Source: Wolbachia endosymbiont (group A) of Longitarsus flavicornis (lineage in GTDB: Bacteria; Pseudomonadota; Alphaproteobacteria; Rickettsiales; Anaplasmataceae). From it: a stretch of DNA of 64,000 bases. The stretch spans positions 1,178,001 to 1,242,000 of the forward strand of contig NZ_OZ008337.1 of NCBI RefSeq assembly GCF_963931955.1, written 5' to 3'. A program made the position numbers and the translations under genes. How positions within the stretch are numbered: position 1 is the first letter of the stretch; each line of letters opens with the position of its first letter. The notes under the pieces were generated by a model. The model was not told where the DNA came from. It searched no databases and saw only the letters and a program-made list of their open reading frames with translations. This document shows positions 9,599 through 18,781 of the stretch, piece by piece.

Positions 9599-9607
9599 AC
9601 AGGTTCT

Positions 9608-10425
9608 AAGGAAATAGAAAAGTTAGAAGGAGAAAAGTTTCGACGTTTAACAGGGGTAAAAAAAGCAACATTTGAGCGAATGGTAGAAATTCTAGAAGTG
9701 GAGGATAAAAGAAAAAAAGCTAGAAGTGGAAGAAAAAGTAAACTTTGCATAGAAGACAGGCTACTTATGGCACTGGAATATATAAGAGAATATCGTACAT
9801 ATTTTCATATTGGGCAAAGCTATGGCATGAGTGAAAGTAACAGTTTTAAAATAATAAGATAGGTAGAAGACATATTAATAAAACATCCAGATTTTGCATT
9901 ACCAGGAAAAAAAGAGCTATTAAAGAGTGATGTAGAATATGAAGTTTTAGTAATAGACGGAACTGAAACGCCAGTAGAGAGACCAAAAAAAAGCAAAAGC
10001 CCTTCTACTCTGGAAAGAAAAAAAGGCATACTATAAAAACACAAATAGTAACAGAGAAGAAGAGTAAAAAAGTCATATGCACATCTTTCTCGAATGGTAG
10101 AAAACACGATTTTCGGATGTTTAGAGAATCAAAGGTAGCAATATTACCGGACACCAAAATCTTAGCTGATGCCGGCTACAGGGGAATGCAGAAGATACAC
10201 AAAAATGTTGTATTACCGCACAGGAAAATGAAAAAGAATCCGTTAAGCAAAGAACAAAAAAAAGAGAACAGGGCACTTATGAGCCAAAGGGCAATTGTTG
10301 AAAACGTAATTGGCTTATTGAAAAGGTTTAAAATCATCTCGGACAGGTATAGAAACCGACGAAAACGTTTTGGTTTAAGGTTTAATTTGATTGCTGCAAT
10401 TCACAATTTTGAGCTCCATACATGA
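9608..10425 (+). pseudogene. Transposase of the truncated IS copy, with nonsense codon and frame change
   Basis: The helix-turn-helix region (LTGVKKATFERM, then IGQSYGMSESNSFKIIR) stops at a TAG at 9860-9862. The frame then continues with VEDILIKHPDF and the first catalytic Asp in VIDGTE. It changes frame at an A-run near 9984, then carries LADAGYRGMQ and the final catalytic region RAIVENVIGLLKRFK. The same lesions occur in the other two copies. The start codon is missing here. Confidence 0.75.
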
Positions 10426-10441
10426 ATTTTGAAAGAAGTCT
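9608..10441 (+). mobile_element. Truncated copy of a second IS5-family element (ISL2-like group)
   Basis: This is a third copy of the 894-bp IS found inside both arms of the giant inverted repeat. It lacks about 60 bp of its transposase-start end, where the neighbouring IS abuts. Its other end is intact and finishes with AATTTTGAAAGAAGTCT at 10441, directly joined to a truncated SNF2 gene. Confidence 0.8.
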
Positions 10442-11311
10442 AATGAATAGTTGAAATGTTTGCCAATTCTCAATATTTCCCCATCTTTTAATAAATAGCT
10501 CCTCTTCTGATAGTTCCTTCTTAGAAGCTGGATAGTACACTAACTTTCCTGCAGGATACTTTTGCCAGTGCTTATAAGCTATCTGTAAAATATTATGGAA
10601 GTTTTTTTCAAAAAAAAGTGGATTATCTGTTAAAATACTACTGATACAATCAAAAAGGTTAGGAATAGTTGATAAATCAATATCATTTAAAATTGCTTGG
10701 TTATGTATTCTAATTTTAGAACATGCCTTAAATATATCATCTATCTTTAAAATATTTTGAGCATTTTCTAATTTTCCATTCCCAAAATCATCGATAAGTG
10801 CTGACAAATTACAATTATGAATATTAAAAATCATGAAGGGGTTTTTATCAATTTCTGCAGCAATAAGATAAATTACAGCAGCAATATGTTTACAAGGCAT
10901 AGCCCAATCAGGACAGTTGCAATTTGCATTCATCTCTTCCCAATTTGAAGGAAACAATTTAATCCCAAGATCATTAAGCTTATCAAACAAGCTGGTTGGT
11001 AATTGCCTATTTATTAATTTAGATAGTATAGAAGGTGAAGTTTCAATAATTTGACGAATGGTCTGTTGTTCTGATGAGCTTAATTCATTGAGTATAATTT
11101 TGACTTTATATGGTTGAGGTTTTGAACCACGATATGGGTAAGATCCTGAGCTATGAACTTTAGCTGTAACTATGTGACCATTAATTTTAATACCAAAAGC
11201 TCGACCAGTATTAGCACAAGTTCTGCCACGTGGAAGACGGTTATCATAATCAATTCTATTGAAGCACTGAAGCCATTTTTCTCCCCACCATGTTCTTCCA
11301 TAAATAGTCAT
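10442..11311 (-). pseudogene. N-terminal fragment of a SWIM/SNF2 helicase gene, cut by an IS
   Basis: About 290 residues from the ATG at 11311 are closely similar to the first 290 residues of the full helicase at 49763-53290. Shared stretches include the YGRTWWG start, the SWIM zinc-finger CNCPDWAMPCKH and NPFMIFNIHNC. It is clearly a paralogue rather than an identical copy: it has an insert of about 10 residues (SGSYPYRG) and many substitutions. Homology ends at the IS junction, and the ATPase domains are absent, so the product would lack helicase activity. Having two versions in one window suggests DNA from more than one WO prophage. Confidence 0.8.
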
Positions 11312-12004
11312 CTTGTAAAACTATATATTTTAACCTAGATAAGCTAGATGCTGATTCTATGGATGATTTTCTCTGAATATGCAAAACTCATCTTGAACTA
11401 CTACAAAATGTTAATTATAACAACAGAGAGGGCAAAAGCAATAAACACTTATATCAAAGGAAAAATTGATTAAGGGAAAAGTGAAACTTTTTAAAGGTTG
11501 TTTAATACCTTTACACCTGTGATTGTAGCACTAATGTTGTGCGATAAATGTACAGTGAAAATGTCATCAGAAGTTACCCAATTATTGAGTAGTTTTTTTT
11601 ACGGCGTCAAGACTCTTGCCAGCATAGAAAATATCAGTTCCTATATAAATATCCTTATGGGCTAAAAGAAACTTCTATTGGTTGATAGAAAACAGAAAAA
11701 AACTATTTAAAAAGTATACTCAACAATATAACAAGGAAGCATAAGTTAGGGAAAGTAGTAGGCCGTTGATAAGGATTTGCCTATTTTCTCGATCAACTAG
11801 CTTTTGTATAAGTACTGATGGGTCAATATAAATGAGTAGTTCTGGGAAGCTTACTTTATCGGCTAATCTATATTAGCGTCATAGAGGATTTATATATTTC
11901 AAGCATGTTAATTATTTTTTCTGGATCATTTAGGAAACTATAGTAGACTTTACAACTCATTAATTATCACTTAACTTACCTCCTAGTAAGTTCTTGAGTT
12001 ATGT
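11312..12004. other. Intergenic region outside the left arm of the inverted repeat
   Basis: No gene is convincing in about 690 bp. The last 65-70 bp (from about 11936) resemble, at roughly 80 percent by eye, the segment just outside the right arm (reverse complement of about 43346-43415). Diverged homology therefore continues past the identical repeat. Confidence 0.5.
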
Positions 12005-12766
12005 ATGGATAACACGTTGATAATATTAGCAGCAGGAAAGAGCAGTAGAATGAATTCTGAATATTCAAAAGCGTTGCACCAAGTGGGAAATTTTACTCTT
12101 TTAGAGCATATAATTCACAATGCAAAACCGCTGAGTTTAAAAAGTCTATCAATTGTCATTAACAAGCCTTTTCTAAAGGAGTTAGAAAGATTTAGTACCT
12201 TAAAAGATATAATTGATAAATATAATATAAAATTGATAATTCAAGAAAATATTACAGGTACTGGCACTGCAGTTAAAATTGCCCTAGAAAGCCTGGAGCG
12301 GTTATCTGACCAAGACATAGTTTTAATACAGTACGGAGACACCCCGTTTATATCTAGTGATACAGTTATGAGAATGACTGATTGTTTAAAGTGTAATAAT
12401 AAAAATTTAGTTCTTCTTGGATTTAATAGTCAAGATAAGCAATATGGAAGATTAGTAATTGATGATAATGACAATGTTCAAAAAGTCTTGAAAAGTGAAG
12501 ATGAAATTCTTCTTGCAAACTCTGGAATAATGGTTTCATACGCTAAAGATCTTTATACCCTAATAAAAGAAGTAAAATTTAATGATTCGACCAACGAATG
12601 TTGTCTTAATGATATAATACCCATTGCAGCAAGCAATAACTTACGTGCAGGTTATGTAGTCGCTGACGAAAAGGAAGCAATGGGGGTAAATAACAAAGAG
12701 GATTTGGTCAAAGCAGAACGTTATTTTCAGGCAAATAGAAGAAGACAACCAACCCTTCTTTCATAA
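12005..12766 (+). CDS. GlmU-like sugar-1-phosphate nucleotidyltransferase (cluster gene 1, left)
   Basis: The enzyme would join a sugar phosphate to a nucleotide, making an activated sugar. The N-terminus has LAAGKSSRMNSEYSKALHQV, the nucleotide-binding G-x-G-T-R-M-like loop and following lysine of the GlmU uridylyltransferase family. YGDTPFIS near residue 116 holds the metal-binding Asp. The protein is 253 residues and lacks the left-handed beta-helix acetyltransferase domain of full GlmU. It therefore does only the nucleotidyl transfer step if active. It is separated by about 130 bp from the next gene and so may be transcribed separately. Sugar and nucleotide specificity are unknown. Confidence 0.8.
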   Translation: MDNTLIILAAGKSSRMNSEYSKALHQVGNFTLLEHIIHNAKPLSLKSLSIVINKPFLKELERFSTLKDIIDKYNIKLIIQENITGTGTAVKIALESLERLSDQDIVLIQYGDTPFISSDTVMRMTDCLKCNNKNLVLLGFNSQDKQYGRLVIDDNDNVQKVLKSEDEILLANSGIMVSYAKDLYTLIKEVKFNDSTNECCLNDIIPIAASNNLRAGYVVADEKEAMGVNNKEDLVKAERYFQANRRRQPTLLS

Positions 12767-12800
12767 CTATATTTTTTTATTCATTGATCCTTAATTTAAG

Positions 12801-12830
12801 TTGACATTTGTTTTATACTAGTTTTATAAT
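12801..12830 (+). promoter_or_regulatory. Consensus sigma-70 promoter before the overlapping operon (left)
   Basis: A perfect TTGACA (12801-12806) and perfect TATAAT (12825-12830) are 18 bases apart, about 68 bases upstream of the epimerase ATG. This probably drives the run of eight overlapping or abutting genes that follows. Confidence 0.6.
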
Positions 12831-12897
12831 GCTTTTTAAGTCTTACTTGTAAGATGATAGGTGTGAAAGATTTTCCTGGTTGTAGTGAGAGGGACAC

Positions 12898-13857
12898 ATG
12901 GGAATATTAATAACAGGTGCTGCAGGTTTGATAGGATCGGCTTTAGTAGAAAAGTTAGAAAAGCAGGGTTATGAAGTAATAAGCTGCGATATTAGGTTTC
13001 GCGACAACCCACTCAGTTTTTTTTCAGAAGATATAATGCCGCTACTCGCTAAGTGTACGGGGGTTATTCATCTGGCTGCAATTTCTCGAGTTATACATGG
13101 TGAGCTTTATCCTAAATTGTGCCAAAAAGTTAATGTCGATGGTACAATCCAATTCTTAGAATTCTGCAAGTCGCTTCCGAATAAACCATGGTTTATATAT
13201 GCAAGCAGTAGAGAAGTATATGGAGAACAAAAGGAACTACCAGTTGCAGAGTCTGCTAGTATTAACCCAATAAATAATTACGCCAAAGGTAAAGCGTTTA
13301 TTGAAGAACAAGTAATAAATTTAAAAGGTTCTAACTTTAATGTAGCAATATTACGCTTCTCAAATGTATATGGTGGTTTACTAGATCATAGTAGTAGAGT
13401 AATTCCTGCACTCTGTATCAATGCATTGAAAGGCGATCCAATTAGGATAGAAGGTAAAGAATGTGTTTTTGATTTTACCTATTTGGATGATGTTATAGAG
13501 GGTATATACTTAACTGTTAAATATTTACAAAACGAGAAATCTTCTCTTCCTGCTATTCATCTTACTACTAATAGCCCATGTACTTTAGAAAACTTAGCAA
13601 AAACAATATTAAAAGTCACGGAAAGTGATTCTAGAATTGATTTTTATCCTCCAAGAAATTTTGACGTAACTAAGTTCCATGGTGATTTTACTAGAGCTAA
13701 AGAGCTACTTGGTTGGTCTCCAAAGCATTCATTAAAAGTAGGATTAGGTAAATTTATAAAAAGTCTACAAAACAATACACAAGAATATCCTAACAATATA
13801 GATATGGTAATATATGAAAATATTAAAAGTTATTCATGGTTACCCTCCTTATTATAG
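12898..13857 (+). CDS. NAD-dependent nucleotide-sugar epimerase/dehydratase (cluster gene 2, left)
   Basis: A 319-residue extended short-chain dehydrogenase. The NAD-binding loop GAAGLIG is at residues 7-13, ASSREVYGE supplies the catalytic serine region, and YAKGK near residue 128 is the YxxxK active-site pair. The family changes sugar stereochemistry or removes water from nucleotide sugars in the cytoplasm. It would act on the product of the upstream nucleotidyltransferase. The final 44 bp overlap the next gene in another frame, suggesting translational coupling. The ATG at 12898 follows GAGAGGGA. Confidence 0.85.
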   Translation: MGILITGAAGLIGSALVEKLEKQGYEVISCDIRFRDNPLSFFSEDIMPLLAKCTGVIHLAAISRVIHGELYPKLCQKVNVDGTIQFLEFCKSLPNKPWFIYASSREVYGEQKELPVAESASINPINNYAKGKAFIEEQVINLKGSNFNVAILRFSNVYGGLLDHSSRVIPALCINALKGDPIRIEGKECVFDFTYLDDVIEGIYLTVKYLQNEKSSLPAIHLTTNSPCTLENLAKTILKVTESDSRIDFYPPRNFDVTKFHGDFTRAKELLGWSPKHSLKVGLGKFIKSLQNNTQEYPNNIDMVIYENIKSYSWLPSLL

Positions 13858-16150
13858 CGCTGGTTCGGAGGTTTACAGCCAAACTCTTGCCCATGAACTA
13901 GCCAATAATAATGAGGTACAAATATTTACTAGGCATGAAAACAGCTTCTTACCTGATTTCCATTATACTACAGCTCTGGACTGTAGTGATTCCCGGATCT
14001 TACTGAATTTAATTAATATACCTACAACTAAATATCGTTACAAATTTATCAATGAAGAAGTAAATATAAAATTCAAAAGAATAATAGATAACTTTCAACC
14101 AGATCTTATACATTTTGGTCATCTTAATCATCTATCAATTACTTTACCAGAAGTTGCTTTTAAAGAAAATATATCTACAATTTTTACGCTACATGATTTT
14201 TGGTTAATGTGTCCAAGAGGAAGATTTATTCAACGTAATTCTGAAGATTTGTTACGGCTTTGTGATGGACAGAAGGATCAAAAATGTGCAACCCAATGTT
14301 ACAAGGGGTATTTTACAGGAGATGAAGAATTCTTGAATTCAGACTTAAATTATTGGGAACAATGGGTTGCAACTAGAATGAAGCAAACAAAGAAAGTAGT
14401 GGACTATATAGATTACTTCATTGCTCCGTCAAAATTCTTAATGGATAAATTTACTCAAGACTTTAATGTTCCGATAAACAAAATTTCTTATCTTGATTAT
14501 GGTTTTGATCTAAATCGTCTTAAGAATAGAAATAGGGTGCAAGAAAAAGAGTTTATTTTCGGTTATATAGGTACTCATACTCCCGAGAAAGGTGTTGACC
14601 TATTATTGAAGGCTTTTTCTCACTTATCATCTAAAGCAAAACTTAGAATTTGGGGAGCGGCAAGGGAAGAAACTAAAGCTTTAAAAGCAATTGCCGATCA
14701 GTTTCCACATGCTGTTAAAGAAAGGATAGAATGGATGGGAAGTTATAACAATAAAAATATAGTTACTGATGTATTTAATAAAGTTGATGCGATAGTTGTT
14801 CCTTCAATTTGGGGTGAAAATTCACCATTAGTCACACATGAAGCACAGCAACTGAGTGTACCAGTAATAACGGCTGATTATGGTGGCATGGCAGAATATG
14901 TAAGAGATGGAATAAACGGACTATTATTTAAGCATAGAGATACAAATAGTTTGTCAGAAAAAATGCAAGTCCTATCTACAGACCAGGAATTATACAGTGA
15001 ACTGACCCAAAGAGGCTATCTTTATACTAAAAATGGTAATGTGCTTTCTATAAGTGAGCATACTGAGAAACTTAACAAAATTTACCGTAATGTTATTGAA
15101 AATAAAGGCAAATCAGTGGCTACAAAACCTGGTCCTTGGAGAATTACTTTTGATACTAATCCAGATTACTGCAACTTTGCTTGTGTAATGTGTGAATGCT
15201 TTTCACCATATAGTAAAGTTAAAGAGGAGAAGAAAGCTAAAGGGATAAAACCCAAGATAATGTCAATAGAAACTATCAGGAAGGTAATTAAGGAAGCAGA
15301 TGGAACACCTTTAAGGGAAATCATTCCTTCTACTATGGGTGAGCCTTTAATGTATAAAAGCTTTGATGAAATAATCAATTTGTGCCATGAGTTCGGCCTT
15401 AAGCTTAACCTCACAACCAATGGTTCTTTTCCCATTAAAGGAGCTAGAAAATGGGCTGAACTATTGGTACCAATTTTATCTGATGTTAAGATTTCCTGGA
15501 ATGGGGCAACTAAAGAAACTCATGAAAGAATCATGAAAGGTTCAAAATGGGAAGTAGTGACAGAAAATTTAAAAACTTTCCTTGAAGTTAGAGATAAATA
15601 CTTTAGCGATACAGGTGAAAGGTGTACCGTTACTTTACAATTAACATTTTTGGAAAGTAATTTACATGAACTCTATGACATAGTTAAGATGGCCATAAAA
15701 AACGGCATAGATAGAGTTAAAGGACATCATCTTTGGGCACATTTTGAGGAAATTAAGGATCTATCTATGAGAAGAGATGAGTTAGCAATTAGTAGATGGA
15801 ATACAGAGGTGAGAAGGTTATATGAGCTTAGAGATAATATGCTATTACCAAATGGTAAAAAGATAAAATTAGAAAATTTTACAATTCTTTCTCAAGAAGG
15901 TATTAAGGATTTGGCTCCAGGTGGTCAATGCCCATTTTTAGGTAAAGAAGCATGGATAAACAATGAAGGAAAGTTTAGTCCTTGCTGTGCTCCAGATGAA
16001 CTCCGTAAGACATTAGGAAATTTTGGTAATGTTAATGAGGTTAAACTCGAGGAAATATGGCAGAGTAGTGAGTACCTAAGCTTACAAAAGAATTATTTAA
16101 ATTACAAATTATGCAAAACATGCAACATGAGAAAACCTTTGATCAATTAA
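13814..16150 (+). CDS. Glycosyltransferase (GT4-like) fused to a radical SAM/SPASM enzyme (cluster gene 3, left)
   Basis: A 778-residue two-domain protein. Residues 1 to about 415 form a GT-B glycosyltransferase: HGYPPYYSAGSEVYSQTLA at the N-terminus, GYIGTHTPEKGVDLLLKAF in the middle, and the donor-site region WGENSPLVTHEAQ. From about residue 440 there is a radical SAM domain with the 4Fe-4S motif C453-x3-C457-x2-C460 (CNFACVMC). A SPASM-like tail with CPFLG, FSPCCAPDE and CKTCNMR would bind auxiliary clusters. The fusion suggests that sugar transfer and a radical modification occur on the same substrate. It overlaps both neighbours by about 40 bp. I know no characterised enzyme with this architecture. 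Confidence 0.85.
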   Translation: MKILKVIHGYPPYYSAGSEVYSQTLAHELANNNEVQIFTRHENSFLPDFHYTTALDCSDSRILLNLINIPTTKYRYKFINEEVNIKFKRIIDNFQPDLIHFGHLNHLSITLPEVAFKENISTIFTLHDFWLMCPRGRFIQRNSEDLLRLCDGQKDQKCATQCYKGYFTGDEEFLNSDLNYWEQWVATRMKQTKKVVDYIDYFIAPSKFLMDKFTQDFNVPINKISYLDYGFDLNRLKNRNRVQEKEFIFGYIGTHTPEKGVDLLLKAFSHLSSKAKLRIWGAAREETKALKAIADQFPHAVKERIEWMGSYNNKNIVTDVFNKVDAIVVPSIWGENSPLVTHEAQQLSVPVITADYGGMAEYVRDGINGLLFKHRDTNSLSEKMQVLSTDQELYSELTQRGYLYTKNGNVLSISEHTEKLNKIYRNVIENKGKSVATKPGPWRITFDTNPDYCNFACVMCECFSPYSKVKEEKKAKGIKPKIMSIETIRKVIKEADGTPLREIIPSTMGEPLMYKSFDEIINLCHEFGLKLNLTTNGSFPIKGARKWAELLVPILSDVKISWNGATKETHERIMKGSKWEVVTENLKTFLEVRDKYFSDTGERCTVTLQLTFLESNLHELYDIVKMAIKNGIDRVKGHHLWAHFEEIKDLSMRRDELAISRWNTEVRRLYELRDNMLLPNGKKIKLENFTILSQEGIKDLAPGGQCPFLGKEAWINNEGKFSPCCAPDELRKTLGNFGNVNEVKLEEIWQSSEYLSLQKNYLNYKLCKTCNMRKPLIN

Positions 16151-17787
16151 TCAAAGATAATCTTAAATCTATTAAAATTTCACCGTGTGAGAGTTTTCAC
16201 GAATTACTAGGAAATCCTTTGTATGAAGATAGGTTTATAAAGGTTGGTAAATTTCATGAGCCCGGTCTTGCACCGGTTTATGATCAGACAGGTGCTTATC
16301 ATATCAATGTAAGAGGAGAAGCAGTTTATCATCATAGATTTCTAAAAACTTTTGGATTCTACTTTAATAGAGCGGCCGTAGAAGATGATACAGGGTGTTA
16401 CCATATTGATTCATCTGGATGTAGAGTATACAAACAGTTGTATCAATGGATTGGAAATTATCAGGAAGATATTTGTGTAGTTAGAAGACATGATAAATGT
16501 TTTCATATTAATTTAAATGGCAACAGGATTTATCAGGAGGAATATGATTATGTTGGAGATTTTAAGGATGGTATCGCTGTAGTCTATAAGGATGGTAAAG
16601 CTACACATATTAATCATCATGGAAAGTTAGTACATAATAAATGGTATAAAAAACTTAATGTTTTTCATAAAGGGTATTCTATTGCAGAAGATCAACATGG
16701 TTGGTTTCATATAGATATTAATGGTGATCCTGTTTACCAGCAGAGATTTAAAATGGTAGAAGCATTTTATAATGGGATGGCAAAAGTTGAAACTTTTGAA
16801 GGTGTGTTAGGACAAATCGATATTACCGGAAATGTAAAGTTTAGTATTTTTGATTTAGGTAAAGAATCTCAAGTGCATAGGATTTCTGCAGAACTTTCAG
16901 CCTTTTGGAAAACTTACCTAACAAGCGTTGCTATTGAACTTGATTTGTTAAATATTTTACCTGCAACTGTGCCGTTTTTATCTAAAAAGTTAAACATTAT
17001 CGTACCAAATCTAGAAAGGCTGTTAAGGGCGTTGTGGGAAATAGGGTTTATTGATTACGATAAGGACAAGGACTTATGGCAACTATCATCAAAAGGTAAG
17101 TGTTTTAAGGAAATACCATTTTTGCCAAAAGCAGCAACGATGTGGGCAAGAGTTGCCGCTGAAAAGAATTGGTTAAAGATTGCCGATATACTAAAACAGA
17201 AGTCAATCTCTTCATTTGAATCTTTTAAGGAAAGAGAAGCATCAGAAGATAAGAAAATAGCGTTTTACCAAGCATTGCTAGGATATTCTAGGTTTGATAC
17301 TAAAGAGTTTAATTCTAGGATTAATATAGATGGTGCTAAGAATATATTGCTATTTGGTGTACACTCTTTATTTCTTGCTTATTCTGATATACACAATAAA
17401 GGTTCCATAGGCCTATATAACGAACATAAAGTGCCAAGACAGTTAGTAGAAAATTTAAAAGTCAAACTTATAACTCAGGAAGAACTATCAGCTACAAATT
17501 ATGAATTAGGTGTCTTTTGCCGCTTTCTACAGCATTATGATGATGATAAAGTATTATCTTATTTAAAATTGGTCAAAGGAATATCTCGTATTTTATTGAT
17601 AGAAACTATTTTAGATTACCGCTCTCCAGCTGGAGGCTCTGTAGATATTAATGTCATGGTTGAAACAGGAGGTAAACTAAGAACATTAAGCGATTGGGAA
17701 AAAATACTCAAACAAGTAAAAGGATTCAAAATTTTTGCTGTTATACCTTTAACAGATTACTTATCAGTTATTGATGTCAGGTGTTAA
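16111..17787 (+). CDS. WG-repeat protein fused to an O-methyltransferase-like domain (cluster gene 4, left)
   Basis: Residues about 30-245 hold six repeats of about 38 residues with a YHI.-.G..VY...F..VG.F..G.A.V.D pattern. These are WG-type beta repeats thought to bind ligands or proteins. Residues about 255-340 resemble the winged-helix dimerisation domain of class II O-methyltransferases (LDLLNILPATVPFLSKKL, LLRALWEIGFIDYD). The C-terminal part aligns in layout with their catalytic domain, including CRFLQHYDDDKVLSYLKLVK. The glycine-rich SAM loop is poor: NILLFGVHSLFL stands where a DxGxGxG motif is expected. Methyltransferase activity is therefore doubtful. It overlaps genes 3 and 5. Confidence 0.7.
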   Translation: MQNMQHEKTFDQLIKDNLKSIKISPCESFHELLGNPLYEDRFIKVGKFHEPGLAPVYDQTGAYHINVRGEAVYHHRFLKTFGFYFNRAAVEDDTGCYHIDSSGCRVYKQLYQWIGNYQEDICVVRRHDKCFHINLNGNRIYQEEYDYVGDFKDGIAVVYKDGKATHINHHGKLVHNKWYKKLNVFHKGYSIAEDQHGWFHIDINGDPVYQQRFKMVEAFYNGMAKVETFEGVLGQIDITGNVKFSIFDLGKESQVHRISAELSAFWKTYLTSVAIELDLLNILPATVPFLSKKLNIIVPNLERLLRALWEIGFIDYDKDKDLWQLSSKGKCFKEIPFLPKAATMWARVAAEKNWLKIADILKQKSISSFESFKEREASEDKKIAFYQALLGYSRFDTKEFNSRINIDGAKNILLFGVHSLFLAYSDIHNKGSIGLYNEHKVPRQLVENLKVKLITQEELSATNYELGVFCRFLQHYDDDKVLSYLKLVKGISRILLIETILDYRSPAGGSVDINVMVETGGKLRTLSDWEKILKQVKGFKIFAVIPLTDYLSVIDVRC

Positions 17788-17791
17788 TCAT

Positions 17792-18781
17792 ATGGAAACA
17801 TTACAAAAAAATGGTTTTTTTATTATCAAAAATCTGGTTCCTTTAGAGCTAATAACTCAGTCTTTAAGTGATATAACAAATAAGATATCAAAGCTATCCC
17901 AAGAACTAAGTGTTTCAACTTCTGACTACTTAAACTGTACCGGCAGATGGGGCACGTCATCTCAGGTAACTAGAATTGTATCTCAAGTATTAGATAAAAT
18001 TATTAAAAATTATCTTGAAAAGTCACTTCAATGCCAGATACTGCAGAAAAAATCAAATGTTATATGTAAAACTGCTGATTTAATAGATGCAGTTCCCTTC
18101 CATCAGGACATCTCTTATAGCTTTAATGACCCTTATCATTTTTCTGTTTGGCTAGCTTTGAATAATGTCAATAAAACTTCAGGTGCACTACAAGTTATAG
18201 AAGATAGTCACAACTGGAAAATACAGCCTCTAGTTGATTTTTGGCATCCATACTTTTTGGATCAATACTCGGATAACCGGGAAAATTATAAAATTAAGTC
18301 ACTACCTATTTCAGCAGGAGATGCGATAGTTTTTGATTCACGGTTATGGCATGGTAGTGATAAGAATATAGATGCTAAAGATAGGTTTGCTTATGTTACG
18401 AGATGGGTTGTAAAAGATAAAAGTCTTCCTTGTGTGCCAAAACCTCAGCCTTCAGTTTTTGGTATATTAAACTGTGGTGCATTAACAGAATTTATACTGA
18501 GAGAATACTTATCATTATTTCGTCGCCAGGAAAGTATAAAAATAAAAAATATGGAAGAACTTATTAAGAGCTGGTTAGCCTTTATTACAGACACAACTAC
18601 AAATATTTCTGAGGTCAACACTGCTGAAGCTAAGCGAGATTTATATAAACTACTTATTCTGAATCAAGCGTCAGCACTACATGATGCTGGAGACATTTCA
18701 GGAAAAATATACAAAAATTTATGGTTTTCACTGCTTGTATTTCTCAATAAAAAAGTCAATGTGGTGGAGCTAGCATTATAA
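17792..18781 (+). CDS. Phytanoyl-CoA dioxygenase-like Fe(II)/2-oxoglutarate hydroxylase (cluster gene 5, left)
   Basis: The protein probably hydroxylates a lipid, amino acid or sugar using 2-oxoglutarate, iron and oxygen. The facial triad is visible as H104-x-D106 (VPFHQDISY) and H187 (LWHGSDKN), and AYVTRW supplies a candidate 2-oxoglutarate-binding arginine. The frame is open from a TTG at 17771. I prefer the ATG at 17792 (METLQKNGFF, 329 residues) because NGFFIIKNLVPLE is where family members usually begin and AGGTG lies upstream. The stop codon abuts the next gene's ATG with no gap. Confidence 0.8.
   Translation: METLQKNGFFIIKNLVPLELITQSLSDITNKISKLSQELSVSTSDYLNCTGRWGTSSQVTRIVSQVLDKIIKNYLEKSLQCQILQKKSNVICKTADLIDAVPFHQDISYSFNDPYHFSVWLALNNVNKTSGALQVIEDSHNWKIQPLVDFWHPYFLDQYSDNRENYKIKSLPISAGDAIVFDSRLWHGSDKNIDAKDRFAYVTRWVVKDKSLPCVPKPQPSVFGILNCGALTEFILREYLSLFRRQESIKIKNMEELIKSWLAFITDTTTNISEVNTAEAKRDLYKLLILNQASALHDAGDISGKIYKNLWFSLLVFLNKKVNVVELAL

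Larger units (their letters stand above)
8743..9607 (+). mobile_element. IS5-family insertion sequence, two-frame transposase type
   Basis: The element is bounded by imperfect terminal inverted repeats beginning AGAACCTGT (left, 8743) and ending in its complement CAGGTTCT (right, 9607). Similarity extends about 18 bp inward. It carries a two-part IS5-type transposase. Its right end abuts a truncated copy of a different IS, and its left end cuts an unrelated gene. A clear target duplication across the two ends is therefore not visible, and one side has probably been rearranged since insertion. Confidence 0.75.

Noticed and set aside
12005..12766. Full-length bifunctional GlmU
   Set aside because: Only the uridylyltransferase-like domain is present; there are no hexapeptide repeats for the acetyltransferase, so the housekeeping GlmU name is not used.
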